NCBI GenBank assembly: GCA_030042755.1
Contig: JASHZC010000294.1
Span: 1-29,335 of the forward strand
Source: Vulcanimicrobiota bacterium
GTDB taxonomy: Bacteria > Eremiobacterota > Eremiobacteria > Baltobacterales > Baltobacteraceae
Reading direction: 5' to 3'
DNA: 29,335 bases
Part shown: piece by piece, positions 15,441-23,687 of the stretch
Layout of the letters: every line of letters starts with the position of its first letter
Numbering within the stretch: the first letter of the stretch is position 1
Translations under genes and position numbers: made by a program
The notes under the pieces: generated by a model
The model's input: only the letters and a program-made list of their open reading frames with translations
What the model was told of the DNA's origin: nothing
Database searches by the model: none

Positions 15441-17457
15441 ACCAGCGCTCGACCCAGTCGAGCGTTACGCGGTTGTATCCCTCGAGTCGCACCGGGTCGC
15501 TCGGATGATGTTTTGCCGTCGGAATCGCGACGAAGCGCGTCGGCACGCCGAGGTCGCGCAATGCGTGATACAATTCGTAGGATTCCGATACCGGAACTTG
15601 GTCGTCGGCGGTGCCGGAAATGATCAGCGTCGGTGTCACGATGTTGTGAACGTACGTGATCGGCGATCCCGAGCGATAGAGCGGCGCGACCTTGGGATCC
15701 CACGGAGATCCGCCCAGCGAATCGCGCGCCCACGCTAAATTACCGGTGGCGGATAGATCGTACTCCTCGATCCAATCGACCATGCCGTCGCCGACGACCG
15801 CGGAACGCCAATGGTGCCAATGACCGATCAGCCACGTTGTCATGTATCCGCCGTACGAATGACCGGTCACCGCTTCGCGCGACGTGTCGACGATACCGAG
15901 CTTTTCTAGCGCGGCCACGCCGGCCATAACGTCTTCGCCGGGCCCGACGCCCGGGTCGCCAAAGATCGCGTGTTCGTACGCGCTTCCTAAGTTGTCGCTC
16001 CCGCGATAGTTCGGTTCGAACACGAGATAACCGCGCCCGGCGAAGAGCTGACGCAGCGGCTCAAACTCCAGCGACGTGAACGCTTCGGGACCGCCGTGGA
16101 TGCGCAGCACGAGCGGATATTTCTTACCGGGCGTGTAGCCGACGGGGTAGGTCAGGATCCCATCGGCGCCCAGACCGCCTTGCGGCGGACTCCACGTAAA
16201 CTCGACGCTCTTGCCGAAATCGAGAGCCGCAATTTTTGCATTAACGTCGGTTAGGCGATGCGGTGCTGCGCCCGCAGATGCGAGGAAGTACAATTCCGAA
16301 GGTTTATTCGTGGCGCTTGCAACGAACGCAATGGCACCGCTGCGAGCGACGCTAAATGCGGAAGGATTGAGATCGCCCAGCGAGAGCCGCGTTGCCTTGG
16401 AGCCGTTCGCGGATTGGACGTACAGCGCGGTCTGGGCACGATCCGATGCAAGCATCAGCAGACGATTATCGGGAAGCCAACCCGCGAACGTCACGTCGCG
16501 GTCGAGGAACGGCGTCGCATCCCGGTTTTCGCGACGGTTCGCGACGAAGACGTCGAGCACGCTCATTGGACCAGGTCCGTGCGGGTAGAGATATGCGATG
16601 TCGTCGCCCTGCGGCGCGTATGCCGGCTGGTATTCGTACCGCGTGCGATCGTCGAGCTTGGTAACGCGCCCCGTGGCTACGTCGACCATGGCGATCGACG
16701 TGCGGTCGGAATCGGAGTCGTCGGCGTCCGATTGCATCGTGAACACGATCGATTTGCCATCCGCCGACCAGCTTGGATCGGTCGGCGCCCCGACGAATGG
16801 CGGCGCGGCTTCCAGCACGCTCCACGTGCCGCTGGTCAAACGGCGCTCGCCGCCACCGTTTGCGTTCGCGAGCCAAACGTGCGACGGCAGCGGCGCGTAC
16901 GTCGTAAGAAAACCGTCGTCATGAACGTCCCACAAGTCGTCATGCCGTGCGAACGCAGCCGCATCCGCAGGAGAATCCTCGACGACGAATGCGATCTTCG
17001 CGCCATCCGGACTCCACGAGTACTGTTCGACGTCGCGCTTCGCGTGGGTAATTTGAGTGCTCGCGCCCCCACGAGCATCCACCACGAATACTTGCGCCGT
17101 GCCCTTCGCGTCGTCGCCGATGTAGGCAAGTCTGTCGGCTGACGGTGACCACTTTGGATCGTCCAGGCCACGTACGATCCCCGTTAATGCGATCGGTGTT
17201 CCGCCCGAAGCCTCGACGACCATCACGCGCTTGTCGTAGCGATCGTGCGTGTAATCGCCGACGGACGTGATAAACGCGATCTTCGAGCCGTCGAGGCTGA
17301 TCGACGGGTTTGAAATCTCGATGACGTTCCGGAGGTTTTCGAGAGTAAGGGGTTGCGCCGAGGCTCTTGCGCACAAAGCGAACGACGCAGCCGCCAGCAG
17401 CACGAGCACACGTGGGTTCATCACGCGAACGCTTCGCCGGGTGCTCGGAACGTTCAT
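15406..17457 (-). CDS. Secreted S9 family (prolyl oligopeptidase/acylaminoacyl-peptidase) hydrolase
   Basis: A 683-residue exported serine peptidase. A signal peptide (ending near LCARASAQ) is followed by a seven-blade-type beta-propeller with repeated W-S-P-D/W-S-A-D blades (for example DPKWSPSADRLAY, QYSWSPDGAKIAF, DPSWSADGKSIVF). A C-terminal alpha/beta-hydrolase carries the triad: Ser534 in GHSYGGY, Asp618 in GTADDQVP, and His650 or 651 in AKHHP. It cleaves peptides, probably in the periplasm. ATG 17457 is preferred over ATG 17421 because AGGTAA lies before it; both leave the signal peptide intact. It is divergent from the HU gene over 101 bases. Confidence 0.88.
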   Translation of the reverse strand: MNVPSTRRSVRVMNPRVLVLLAAASFALCARASAQPLTLENLRNVIEISNPSISLDGSKIAFITSVGDYTHDRYDKRVMVVEASGGTPIALTGIVRGLDDPKWSPSADRLAYIGDDAKGTAQVFVVDARGGASTQITHAKRDVEQYSWSPDGAKIAFVVEDSPADAAAFARHDDLWDVHDDGFLTTYAPLPSHVWLANANGGGERRLTSGTWSVLEAAPPFVGAPTDPSWSADGKSIVFTMQSDADDSDSDRTSIAMVDVATGRVTKLDDRTRYEYQPAYAPQGDDIAYLYPHGPGPMSVLDVFVANRRENRDATPFLDRDVTFAGWLPDNRLLMLASDRAQTALYVQSANGSKATRLSLGDLNPSAFSVARSGAIAFVASATNKPSELYFLASAGAAPHRLTDVNAKIAALDFGKSVEFTWSPPQGGLGADGILTYPVGYTPGKKYPLVLRIHGGPEAFTSLEFEPLRQLFAGRGYLVFEPNYRGSDNLGSAYEHAIFGDPGVGPGEDVMAGVAALEKLGIVDTSREAVTGHSYGGYMTTWLIGHWHHWRSAVVGDGMVDWIEEYDLSATGNLAWARDSLGGSPWDPKVAPLYRSGSPITYVHNIVTPTLIISGTADDQVPVSESYELYHALRDLGVPTRFVAIPTAKHHPSDPVRLEGYNRVTLDWVERWFTEESRSGHRS

Positions 17458-17511
17458 GTTGCAATTACCTACGGATAGGTCCCGTTTCCACAAGGGAAAT
17501 CGGCGTTTTTC

Positions 17512-17517
17512 GATAAT
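17512..17517 (+). promoter_or_regulatory. Possible -10 box of the HU gene
   Basis: GATAAT (5 of 6 to consensus) lies 41 bases before the HU ATG, giving a leader of about 35 bases with an AAAGGA ribosome site. No good -35 match is seen. Confidence 0.3.
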
Positions 17518-17558
17518 CCGCCTCAACAATTAGCCGCCCCAAAATCCGAAAGGACAGT

Positions 17559-17978
17559 ATGACCAAGAACGAGTTAGCTCGTGAGCTCGCCGAAGAATTG
17601 GAACTCCCGCGCCGCCAGGTGGCCGACCTGATCGAGGCGATGCTGGAGAAGATCACCGACGTGCTCAAGTCGGGCGATAAAGTCCAGTTGACGCCCTTTG
17701 GCCAGTTCAAAGTTCGGGACCGCGCGGCCCGTATCGCGCGTAACCCGAAGACGGGCGAGCCGATCAAAGTTCCGGCGAAGCGCGTGCTCAAGTTCATTGC
17801 CGGGCGCACGCTTAAGGAAGCAGTCGGCACCGCCAAACGCGGCGGCGCGGCGAAGAAGTCTTCAGCCAAGAAGACGACCGCGAAGAAATCGGCCGCGAAA
17901 AAGGCTCCCGCCCGCAAGGCCGCACCGGCTCGCAAGGCTGCTGCGAAGAAGAGCGGCGGTCGGAAAAAGGGGCGCTAA
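17559..17978 (+). CDS. HU-family DNA-binding protein with histone H1-like C-terminal tail
   Basis: A 139-residue nucleoid protein. Residues 1-90 are a normal HU/IHF fold: MTKNELARELAEEL at the dimer interface, then TPFGQFKVRDRAARIARNPKTGEPIKVPAK, which includes the DNA-bending arm with R-N-P-K-T-G-E. Residues 91-139 are almost only Ala, Lys, Arg, Pro and Ser (K-K, A-A-K-K and P-A-R-K-A-A repeats), like eukaryotic H1 tails and the tailed HU proteins of actinobacteria and Deinococcus. The tail should bind DNA non-specifically and compact it. The ATG at 17559 follows AAAGGA. A terminator lies 4 bases after the stop. Confidence 0.93.
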   Translation: MTKNELARELAEELELPRRQVADLIEAMLEKITDVLKSGDKVQLTPFGQFKVRDRAARIARNPKTGEPIKVPAKRVLKFIAGRTLKEAVGTAKRGGAAKKSSAKKTTAKKSAAKKAPARKAAPARKAAAKKSGGRKKGR

Positions 17979-17982
17979 AACG

Positions 17983-18004
17983 CCCGAAAACCTCGGGGTT
18001 TTTT
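17983..18004 (+). terminator. Rho-independent terminator of the HU gene
   Basis: CCCGA, loop AAACC, TCGGG, then G and six T. It starts 4 bases after the HU stop codon. Confidence 0.8.
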
Positions 18005-18008
18005 GTTC

Positions 18009-18053
18009 GCGAGCCGCCAAATTGGCGGCTCGCTTCGTTTCGTGCGCGAAACG
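18009..18053. repeat. Two further perfect hairpins between HU and aroC
   Basis: GCGAGCCGCC, loop AAATT, GGCGGCTCGC (18009-18033; 10-bp stem), followed by CGTTTCG, loop TGCG, CGAAACG (18036-18053; 7-bp stem). Neither has a long T run. They may back up the HU terminator or form the aroC leader. Confidence 0.6.
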
Positions 18054-18095
18054 CGCGCGCAGGCGACCGCTCAGAATCCGGCCAAAGGATTGGTG

Positions 18096-19277
18096 GTGTT
18101 CCGCTATCTCACCGCGGGCGAATCACACGGACCCGCACTGGTGGGCATCCTTGATGGTCTGCCCGCGCATCTCCGGCTCGATGTCGAACGCATCAACCAA
18201 ACCTTAGCTCGGCGCCAGGGTGGCTACGGGCGCGGTGGCCGCATGAAAATCGAGCGTGACGAGGTGGAATTTCTAGCCGGAGTGCGCGGCAGCGAAACCC
18301 TCGGTTCTCCGATCGCCGTCCTTGTGCGCAATCGCGATTTCGAAAACGTTCGCGCTCTTATGGATCCGATCTCGGGCGCCGGGAAGGCGCTGACGAACCC
18401 GCGGCCGGGTCACGCCGATTACGCCGGTGCGCTCAAATACCGTCAACGAGACCTTCGTAACGTACTGGAACGTGCCAGCGCTCGAGAAACGGCAATGCGC
18501 GTCTGTCTCGGTGCGATTTGCGCACAGTTTCTGGAAGCGCTTGGGATCCAAACGCGCAGCTACGTCTACCGCATCGGAGACGTCGTTTCGCCCGAGCTCG
18601 AGGACTTCTCCCAAGATGACGTCGAGGCGAGCGAGGTTCGCAATCCGGACAAACCTACCGAAGCGAAGATGATCGCCGCGATCGACGCCGCGAAGGCCGC
18701 CGGCGACACGCTTGGCGGTACGTTCGTGATTCGTGTCGACGGCGTGCCCGTCGGAATCGGCAGCAATCGCCAACCCGCGACCCGCCTCGACGGCGTTCTC
18801 GCGGGCGCATTGATGGGTATGCAGACCGTAAAGGCGGTGGAAGTCGGGCTGGGAGCCGACGTTGCTTCGCGGCCCGGGTCGCAAGCGCACGATATTTTTG
18901 CATTGGAAGATGGCCCTAGCGGCGGCTCGCGCGCTGTCGTCCGTCCAAGCAATCGCGCGGGGGGCATCGAGGGCGGCATGAGCAACGGCCAGCCGATCGT
19001 GCTGCGTGTCTCGGTAAAGCCGATTCCGACGCTCATGAAGGCGCTCCCGTCGGTTAATCTGCACGAGCAAACCGACGCTCCCGCAACGATCGTGCGCAGC
19101 GACGTGTGCGTTGTGCCGGCTGCTGGTATCGTCGGTGAAGCGATGGTGCGCCTCGCGTTAGTCGCACCCGTGCTCGAAAAATACGGCGGAGACTCGATCG
19201 AGGAAACGCTCGACAATCTGCGTCGTGCGAGCGAGGCGGCTGCGGAGCTTTTTGCGCCGGCAAAGGATGGGGTGTGA
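18096..19277 (+). CDS. aroC: Chorismate synthase
   Basis: A 393-residue enzyme that converts 5-enolpyruvylshikimate 3-phosphate to chorismate with reduced FMN, the last step of the shikimate pathway. Family signatures are complete: FRYLTAGESHGPALVGI at the N-terminus, RRQGGYGRGGRMKIE near 45, the SARETAMR motif near 130 and GGIEGGMSNGQPI near 290. The frame runs upstream to 18003, but the protein must begin at GTG 18096 (giving MFRYLTAGESHG), with AAAGGA 6 bases before. The GTG at 18093 is a near equal. It heads a run of overlapping genes, aroC-aroK-aroB-priA. Confidence 0.97.
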   Translation: MFRYLTAGESHGPALVGILDGLPAHLRLDVERINQTLARRQGGYGRGGRMKIERDEVEFLAGVRGSETLGSPIAVLVRNRDFENVRALMDPISGAGKALTNPRPGHADYAGALKYRQRDLRNVLERASARETAMRVCLGAICAQFLEALGIQTRSYVYRIGDVVSPELEDFSQDDVEASEVRNPDKPTEAKMIAAIDAAKAAGDTLGGTFVIRVDGVPVGIGSNRQPATRLDGVLAGALMGMQTVKAVEVGLGADVASRPGSQAHDIFALEDGPSGGSRAVVRPSNRAGGIEGGMSNGQPIVLRVSVKPIPTLMKALPSVNLHEQTDAPATIVRSDVCVVPAAGIVGEAMVRLALVAPVLEKYGGDSIEETLDNLRRASEAAAELFAPAKDGV

Positions 19278-19798
19278 AAAGGCACGTTGCCCTGGTCGGG
19301 TTTATGGCTTCGGGTAAATCCACGATCGGGAAGCGCCTCGCGCGCAAGTTACGGTGCGCGTTCTTCGACACCGACGATATCGTCGTGAAGCAGCACGGCG
19401 CGATTTCCGACATCTTCTATTCCGAGGGCGAGACGGCGTTTCGCAGGTACGAGCACGATGCGCTTGCGCACGTGCTCGACGCCGGCGACCCCGGCGTGAT
19501 CGCCTGCGGCGGCGGCGCGCTTAGTTTTGAGCCGTCGCAAAAACTCCTGAAGAAGCGAGCCTATCGCGTGTTCATCAAGGTAACGCCCGAACAGGTGTTG
19601 GAGCGGCTCCGCAACAGCCGCACGGTCCGGCCTCTGCTCGGTCCGACGCCGGCGCTTGCCCGCATCAAGCACCTGTATTCCAAGCGCATGCCGCAGTACG
19701 CGCATGCCGATTTCGTCGTGGACGCCGACGGCATGAGCACGGCTCAAGTTGTCGATGCGATCGTCGAGTGGCTACACAAGAAGAAGATCGAGATTTAG
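19274..19798 (+). CDS. aroK: Shikimate kinase
   Basis: A 174-residue P-loop kinase that makes shikimate 3-phosphate from shikimate and ATP. P-loop GFMASGKST is at 9-17, the shikimate-binding DTDD at about 32-35 follows, then ETAFRRYE, CGGGA near 77-81 and the lid Arg in RTVRPLLG. The start is GTG 19274, overlapping the aroC stop by 4 bases (GTGA), with AGGA 6 bases before. It shares a transcript with aroC and aroB, which covers three of the seven shikimate steps. Confidence 0.96.
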   Translation: MKRHVALVGFMASGKSTIGKRLARKLRCAFFDTDDIVVKQHGAISDIFYSEGETAFRRYEHDALAHVLDAGDPGVIACGGGALSFEPSQKLLKKRAYRVFIKVTPEQVLERLRNSRTVRPLLGPTPALARIKHLYSKRMPQYAHADFVVDADGMSTAQVVDAIVEWLHKKKIEI

Positions 19799-20871
19799 GA
19801 CCGGATTTCATCGTCAACACCGATCTGCAGTATCCAATCTGCATCGGCGATGACGTGCGCTCGGCGCTGGCTGCGTTCATTGGTAGCAGAGCGCAGCGCT
19901 TCGTTGTCGTTACCGACGCGCATCCGGCGCCGCAGAAACTTGCACGGGAGATCGGAAGGCGGTCGGGGGCGCTTGCCGTCCTTTCGTTCTCGCTAGGCGA
20001 GCGGCGAAAACGCCTCGCCACCGTGGAAGAGGTGCACGCGGCGCTGCTTGCGGCCGGCGCGTCCCGCGACACGTTGATCGTCGGCGTTGGCGGCGGGATC
20101 GCGAGCGATCTCTTCGGGTTTTGCGCGGCCACCTATATGCGCGGTGTCGCCTACGCGCATGTAGCGACGACGCTGGTCGCGATGGTCGACGCGTCGATCG
20201 GGGGAAAGACGGGAGTCGATTTGCGAACGGGCAAGAATCTCGTCGGGACGTTCACCGATCCAGTTGCCGTATTCGCGCACGTCGACGCTCTGCAAACGTT
20301 GCCGTACCGTCAAGTGCGCGAAGGTTTGGCGGAAGTCGTCAAGGCGGCCATCATCGAGGGCAACGACCTGTTCGAGTCGATCGAGACGCTTGCGCCGCAC
20401 GCGCTTTGGCGTTGGCCGTGGCTTGAATTGGTGTCGCACGCGATAAAGGTAAAGACCGCAATCGTGTCTGACGATCGCGAGGAAGCCGGTTTGCGTGAGT
20501 TGCTCAACTTAGGGCACACGTTCGGTCATGCGCTCGAAACGGCGAGTGGATATCGCATCTCGCACGGCGCCGGCGTCGCCCTCGGCCTGCGGGCAGCGGG
20601 ACTTCTTGCGCTGCGCACGGGTCGATTTTCGCAAGAAGAGCATCTACGGATCTTGGCAACGCTGGCGCTGCTCGGGATGCCGCTGCGTACGTCGATTGAT
20701 GCTGGTGCTGCTCTCTCGGCCATGCAGAGTGATAAGAAGAAGCGGGCGGGCACGTTGAGATTTGTGCTGCCGCGCGCTATCGGCGACGTTGAGTACGGCG
20801 TAACCGTCCCCGAAGCGAAAGTTCGTACGGTGCTCGCGCGACTGCAGCGCCTGCCCGAAGCTGTAGGCTAG
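19768..20871 (+). CDS. aroB: 3-dehydroquinate synthase
   Basis: A 367-residue NAD- and metal-dependent enzyme that cyclises DAHP to 3-dehydroquinate, the second shikimate step. It has the glycine-rich GVGGGIASDLFGFCAA motif (about 110-125), VATTLVAMVDASIGGKTGVD (about 130-152), GLAEVVKAAII with the active-site Glu/Lys, and the metal ligands in NLGHTFGHALE. GTG 19768 is the only good start before the conserved region and overlaps aroK by 31 bases; the ribosome site is poor, so coupling to aroK is likely. priA follows after 3 bases. Confidence 0.95.
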   Translation: MATQEEDRDLGPDFIVNTDLQYPICIGDDVRSALAAFIGSRAQRFVVVTDAHPAPQKLAREIGRRSGALAVLSFSLGERRKRLATVEEVHAALLAAGASRDTLIVGVGGGIASDLFGFCAATYMRGVAYAHVATTLVAMVDASIGGKTGVDLRTGKNLVGTFTDPVAVFAHVDALQTLPYRQVREGLAEVVKAAIIEGNDLFESIETLAPHALWRWPWLELVSHAIKVKTAIVSDDREEAGLRELLNLGHTFGHALETASGYRISHGAGVALGLRAAGLLALRTGRFSQEEHLRILATLALLGMPLRTSIDAGAALSAMQSDKKKRAGTLRFVLPRAIGDVEYGVTVPEAKVRTVLARLQRLPEAVG

Positions 20872-20874
20872 ACC

Positions 20875-23262
20875 GTGCCGCGAGTCGTCGATGCGCTTGC
20901 GGCCATCCGGTCCTCGCGGTTCGATCTTCCACTTACGTACGACACAAACGGACTGCAACTGCGCGTGGGCGACGTCGTTCGCGTTCCGCTCGGGAGCCGA
21001 GAGGTCGTGGCATTCGTCGTCGGCGACGAGCACGATGGCGCCCCCGACGGCAAGCGTAAAAACGTGCTCGAAAAGCTTGACGTTCCACGCGCATTCGACG
21101 AAATGGGCTTGCACTTGGCCCGGTACATGTCGGAGTATTACCTCTGCACGCTTGGCGAGGCACTCTCTGCGGTTGTGTTGGCGGGCGCCATCCCGCGCAC
21201 GATCGATAGCTTCGTGCGCGCGGTTACGCAGCCAAATCCCGCTCGGTACCCATCAGTTCCGACGCGTCTGGTGCGCCTGATTTGGGAAGATCTGGCCGAC
21301 GGATTCGCATTGGAGACGTTGCTGCGCCACCCTGAGGCACGCCGAGCCGGAGACCGCGCAGCGTTGCTGCGTCACCTGCAAGCGCTGGTCCGCAGTGGCG
21401 AGCTTCGGCGCGAGCGTAGATTCGCCGAACCGAAAACCAGCGTGTATCGGGTGCGCACGCTCTTCCCCGGCTCGGCGCAGATCCGAGGAAGCAGGGCCAA
21501 AGCGCTGGCCGAATTCGTAGCCGAGCGTCAGAGCGTACCTCGCGCAGATGCTATGCTGGCCGGCTTTTCGTCATCCGTCATTACGCGCGCCGCTAAATCC
21601 GGCGCCATCGTAGAGCGCGACGTCGAACCTACCCGCGTGCGCGCGTCACGTGGACGGCCCGGCGCCGTCCTTCTTCCAACGAGCGAACAAGCCGCCGCGA
21701 TCGATCGTATCGATGCCGCCCGCAGCACCGGTTCGTTCGGTGAGATCCTCCTCTACGGCGTAACGGGAAGCGGCAAGACATACGTCTACGTTGAGGCGAT
21801 CAAACGCGTCGTTCGCGAGGGCGGGCGCGCCATCGTACTCGTTCCCGAGATATCGCTGACGCCGCAGACGGCGCAGCGTTTCGAGGAAAGCTTCGGCGAA
21901 CGAGTCGCCGTGCTGCATTCCGCACTCTCGGAACGCGAGCGTTTCGATGCCTGGCAAGCCTGCGCGCGGGGCGAGATCGACGTCGTCGTCGGAGCGCGAA
22001 GCGCGCTTTTTGCTCCTCTGCAGAACGTGCGCCTTTGCGTCGTCGACGAGGCACACGAGACGTCCTATAAGCAGGAAACGATACCGCGGTACCATGCCGT
22101 CACCGTGGCGCGCGAACGAATGCGTGTGGCCGGCGGCGTGTTAATTCTAGGCAGCGCGACGCCGTCGCTCGAGAGCTTTGAAGCCGCGCTGCGCGGGAGA
22201 ATCGAGCTCGTCCGGATGACGCAGCGCGCGACGGCCCAACCCTTGCCAGCCGTTCACGTGGTCGATTTGGCGAAAGAATTCGAATCCGGGAACAGGCGAA
22301 TCTTCAGCACAGCGCTCGCGAGTGCGCTCGGCGAACGCCTGGCGCGACGCGAAAAGAGCGTCTTGTTCGTCAATCGGCGTGGAAGCGCCGGTTTTCTCTT
22401 GTGCCGCACGTGTGGTTTCGTGCCGCAGTGCCCGCGCTGTGACGTCTCGCTTACGGTGCACCGCGCCGAGGGTGTCTTGCGCTGCCACTACTGCGATTAT
22501 CAAATCCCGTTGCCGCGTCTGTGCCCACAGTGCGCAATGGAAACGATTCGTGAGTTTGGCATCGGAACGGAGCGCGTCGTAGAGGAAGTCTTGCGATTAT
22601 TTCATAGCGCACACGTTCTGCGTATGGACTCGGACAGCACAACGCGCGTCGGCGATCACGCGCGCATCCTCGCCGAGTTCGCCGATCGCGGAGACGTTCT
22701 GGTCGGCACGCAAATGGTCGCGAAGGGACTCGATTTCCCAACCGTCACACTGGTTGGCGTCGTGGCCGCCGACATCGGACTGCATATCCCCGATTTTCGA
22801 GCCGCGGAGCGCACGTTCGACGTGATCGCGCAAGTGTGTGGGCGCAGCGGGCGCGCGCGCGCAGGAGAGGCGATCGTTCAAACGTACGCGCCGTCGAACC
22901 CTGCGATCGTCTATGCTGCCGCGCACGATTACGACGGGTTTGCGCGAGATGAACTGCAACAGCGACGGGATTTGCGATATCCGCCGTTCTCGCGCCTGGT
23001 GTACCTCGGGATTATTGGCCGCAGCCGCGCGGCAGCTTTACGCGCGGCCACCCGGTACGCGCAAGTCCTGCGCGACGAGAATGTTGGCGAAGTTCTCGGA
23101 CCATCGGCGTATCCGATCGCTCGCGTCAATAACGAGTGGCGTTTCCGCGTTGCGATCAAGTCGCGCACGCCAAAACAGCTGCGCGCGACGATTCGTGAAA
23201 AGCTACTACCGCTCGCGCGCGCGGATCGCTCGACGCGCTCGGCGATAAACGTGGATCCCTAG
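20875..23262 (+). CDS. priA: Primosomal protein N' (replication restart helicase PriA)
   Basis: A 795-residue superfamily 2 helicase that reloads the replisome at stalled forks. Domain order: 3' DNA-end binding domain (about 1-105), winged helix, helicase lobe 1 with Walker A GVTGSGKTYV at about 293-302 and DEAH at about 391, the zinc-binding insertion with four Cys pairs (C-R-T-C, C-P-R-C, C-H-Y-C, C-P-Q-C at about 510-550), helicase lobe 2 ending in QVCGRSGRA, and the C-terminal domain. Start is GTG 20875. It forms the end of the aro run, and its stop is 3 bases from that of the convergent rpsT, with no terminator visible. Confidence 0.96.
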   Translation: MPRVVDALAAIRSSRFDLPLTYDTNGLQLRVGDVVRVPLGSREVVAFVVGDEHDGAPDGKRKNVLEKLDVPRAFDEMGLHLARYMSEYYLCTLGEALSAVVLAGAIPRTIDSFVRAVTQPNPARYPSVPTRLVRLIWEDLADGFALETLLRHPEARRAGDRAALLRHLQALVRSGELRRERRFAEPKTSVYRVRTLFPGSAQIRGSRAKALAEFVAERQSVPRADAMLAGFSSSVITRAAKSGAIVERDVEPTRVRASRGRPGAVLLPTSEQAAAIDRIDAARSTGSFGEILLYGVTGSGKTYVYVEAIKRVVREGGRAIVLVPEISLTPQTAQRFEESFGERVAVLHSALSERERFDAWQACARGEIDVVVGARSALFAPLQNVRLCVVDEAHETSYKQETIPRYHAVTVARERMRVAGGVLILGSATPSLESFEAALRGRIELVRMTQRATAQPLPAVHVVDLAKEFESGNRRIFSTALASALGERLARREKSVLFVNRRGSAGFLLCRTCGFVPQCPRCDVSLTVHRAEGVLRCHYCDYQIPLPRLCPQCAMETIREFGIGTERVVEEVLRLFHSAHVLRMDSDSTTRVGDHARILAEFADRGDVLVGTQMVAKGLDFPTVTLVGVVAADIGLHIPDFRAAERTFDVIAQVCGRSGRARAGEAIVQTYAPSNPAIVYAAAHDYDGFARDELQQRRDLRYPPFSRLVYLGIIGRSRAAALRAATRYAQVLRDENVGEVLGPSAYPIARVNNEWRFRVAIKSRTPKQLRATIREKLLPLARADRSTRSAINVDP

Positions 23263-23265
23263 ACG

Positions 23266-23586
23266 TTACTTCTTCGTTGCGGTCTTGCGCGTTTTAGCGG
23301 CTTTGGCGGGAGCCTTCGCAGCCTTCGCTTTTGCGGGCGCGCTGGTCGCCGCTTTGGCGAGCGCCTTCGCGAGGCGCGATTTCTTGCGCGCAGCCTTGTT
23401 CTTGTGGATCGCTCCGGACTTCGCGGCTTTGTCGAACCGACTCTCGACGCTCTTTGCGAGTTCGGGATCTTGCGACGCGACGGCTTTTTTGTAGACGGTC
23501 TTCAAACGGGTCTTTACGTCTTTATTGCGCGTCGTACGCTTATCGGTTTGGCGGGCCCACTTCTCGGCGGCCTTGATGTTCGGCAA
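23266..23586 (-). CDS. rpsT: 30S ribosomal protein S20 with extended Lys/Ala tail
   Basis: A 106-residue S20. The start is TTG 23586, giving MPNIKAAEKWARQTDKRTTRNK, the usual S20 N-terminus, with AGGAG 7 bases before. Residues 1-80 match the three-helix rRNA-binding protein (RLKTVYKK, IHKNKAARKKSRLAK). S20 is normally 85-90 residues; here about 20 extra residues of Ala, Lys, Pro and Thr follow. E. coli rpsT also starts with UUG, which is tied to its autoregulation; whether that holds here is inference. A -10/-35 pair lies upstream at 23626-23655. Confidence 0.95.
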   Translation of the reverse strand: MPNIKAAEKWARQTDKRTTRNKDVKTRLKTVYKKAVASQDPELAKSVESRFDKAAKSGAIHKNKAARKKSRLAKALAKAATSAPAKAKAAKAPAKAAKTRKTATKK

Positions 23587-23625
23587 AGAAAAACTCCTAC
23601 GAATGTCCTCTGGGCAACGGGTCGC

Positions 23626-23655
23626 AGTATAGCAGAGAAGCCGGATGGGGAGCAA
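23626..23655 (-). promoter_or_regulatory. Promoter of rpsT
   Basis: On the - strand, an extended -10 TGC-TATACT (23626-23634; hexamer 5 of 6) lies 18 bases downstream of a weak -35 TTGCTC (23650-23655). The predicted leader is about 33 bases and holds the AGGAG site. Confidence 0.5.
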
Positions 23656-23687
23656 GGGTGAACTGCGGGACGAGAAGGTTCACCCTT
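23654..23687. repeat. 10-bp inverted repeat at the rsgA stop and rpsT -35 region
   Basis: AAGGGTGAAC (23654-23663) and GTTCACCCTT (23678-23687) are perfect complements with a 14-base spacer. The repeat spans the rsgA stop codon (23680-23682) and touches the rpsT -35 box, so it may be an rsgA terminator hairpin, although no T run follows, or a binding site controlling rpsT. Confidence 0.5.
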
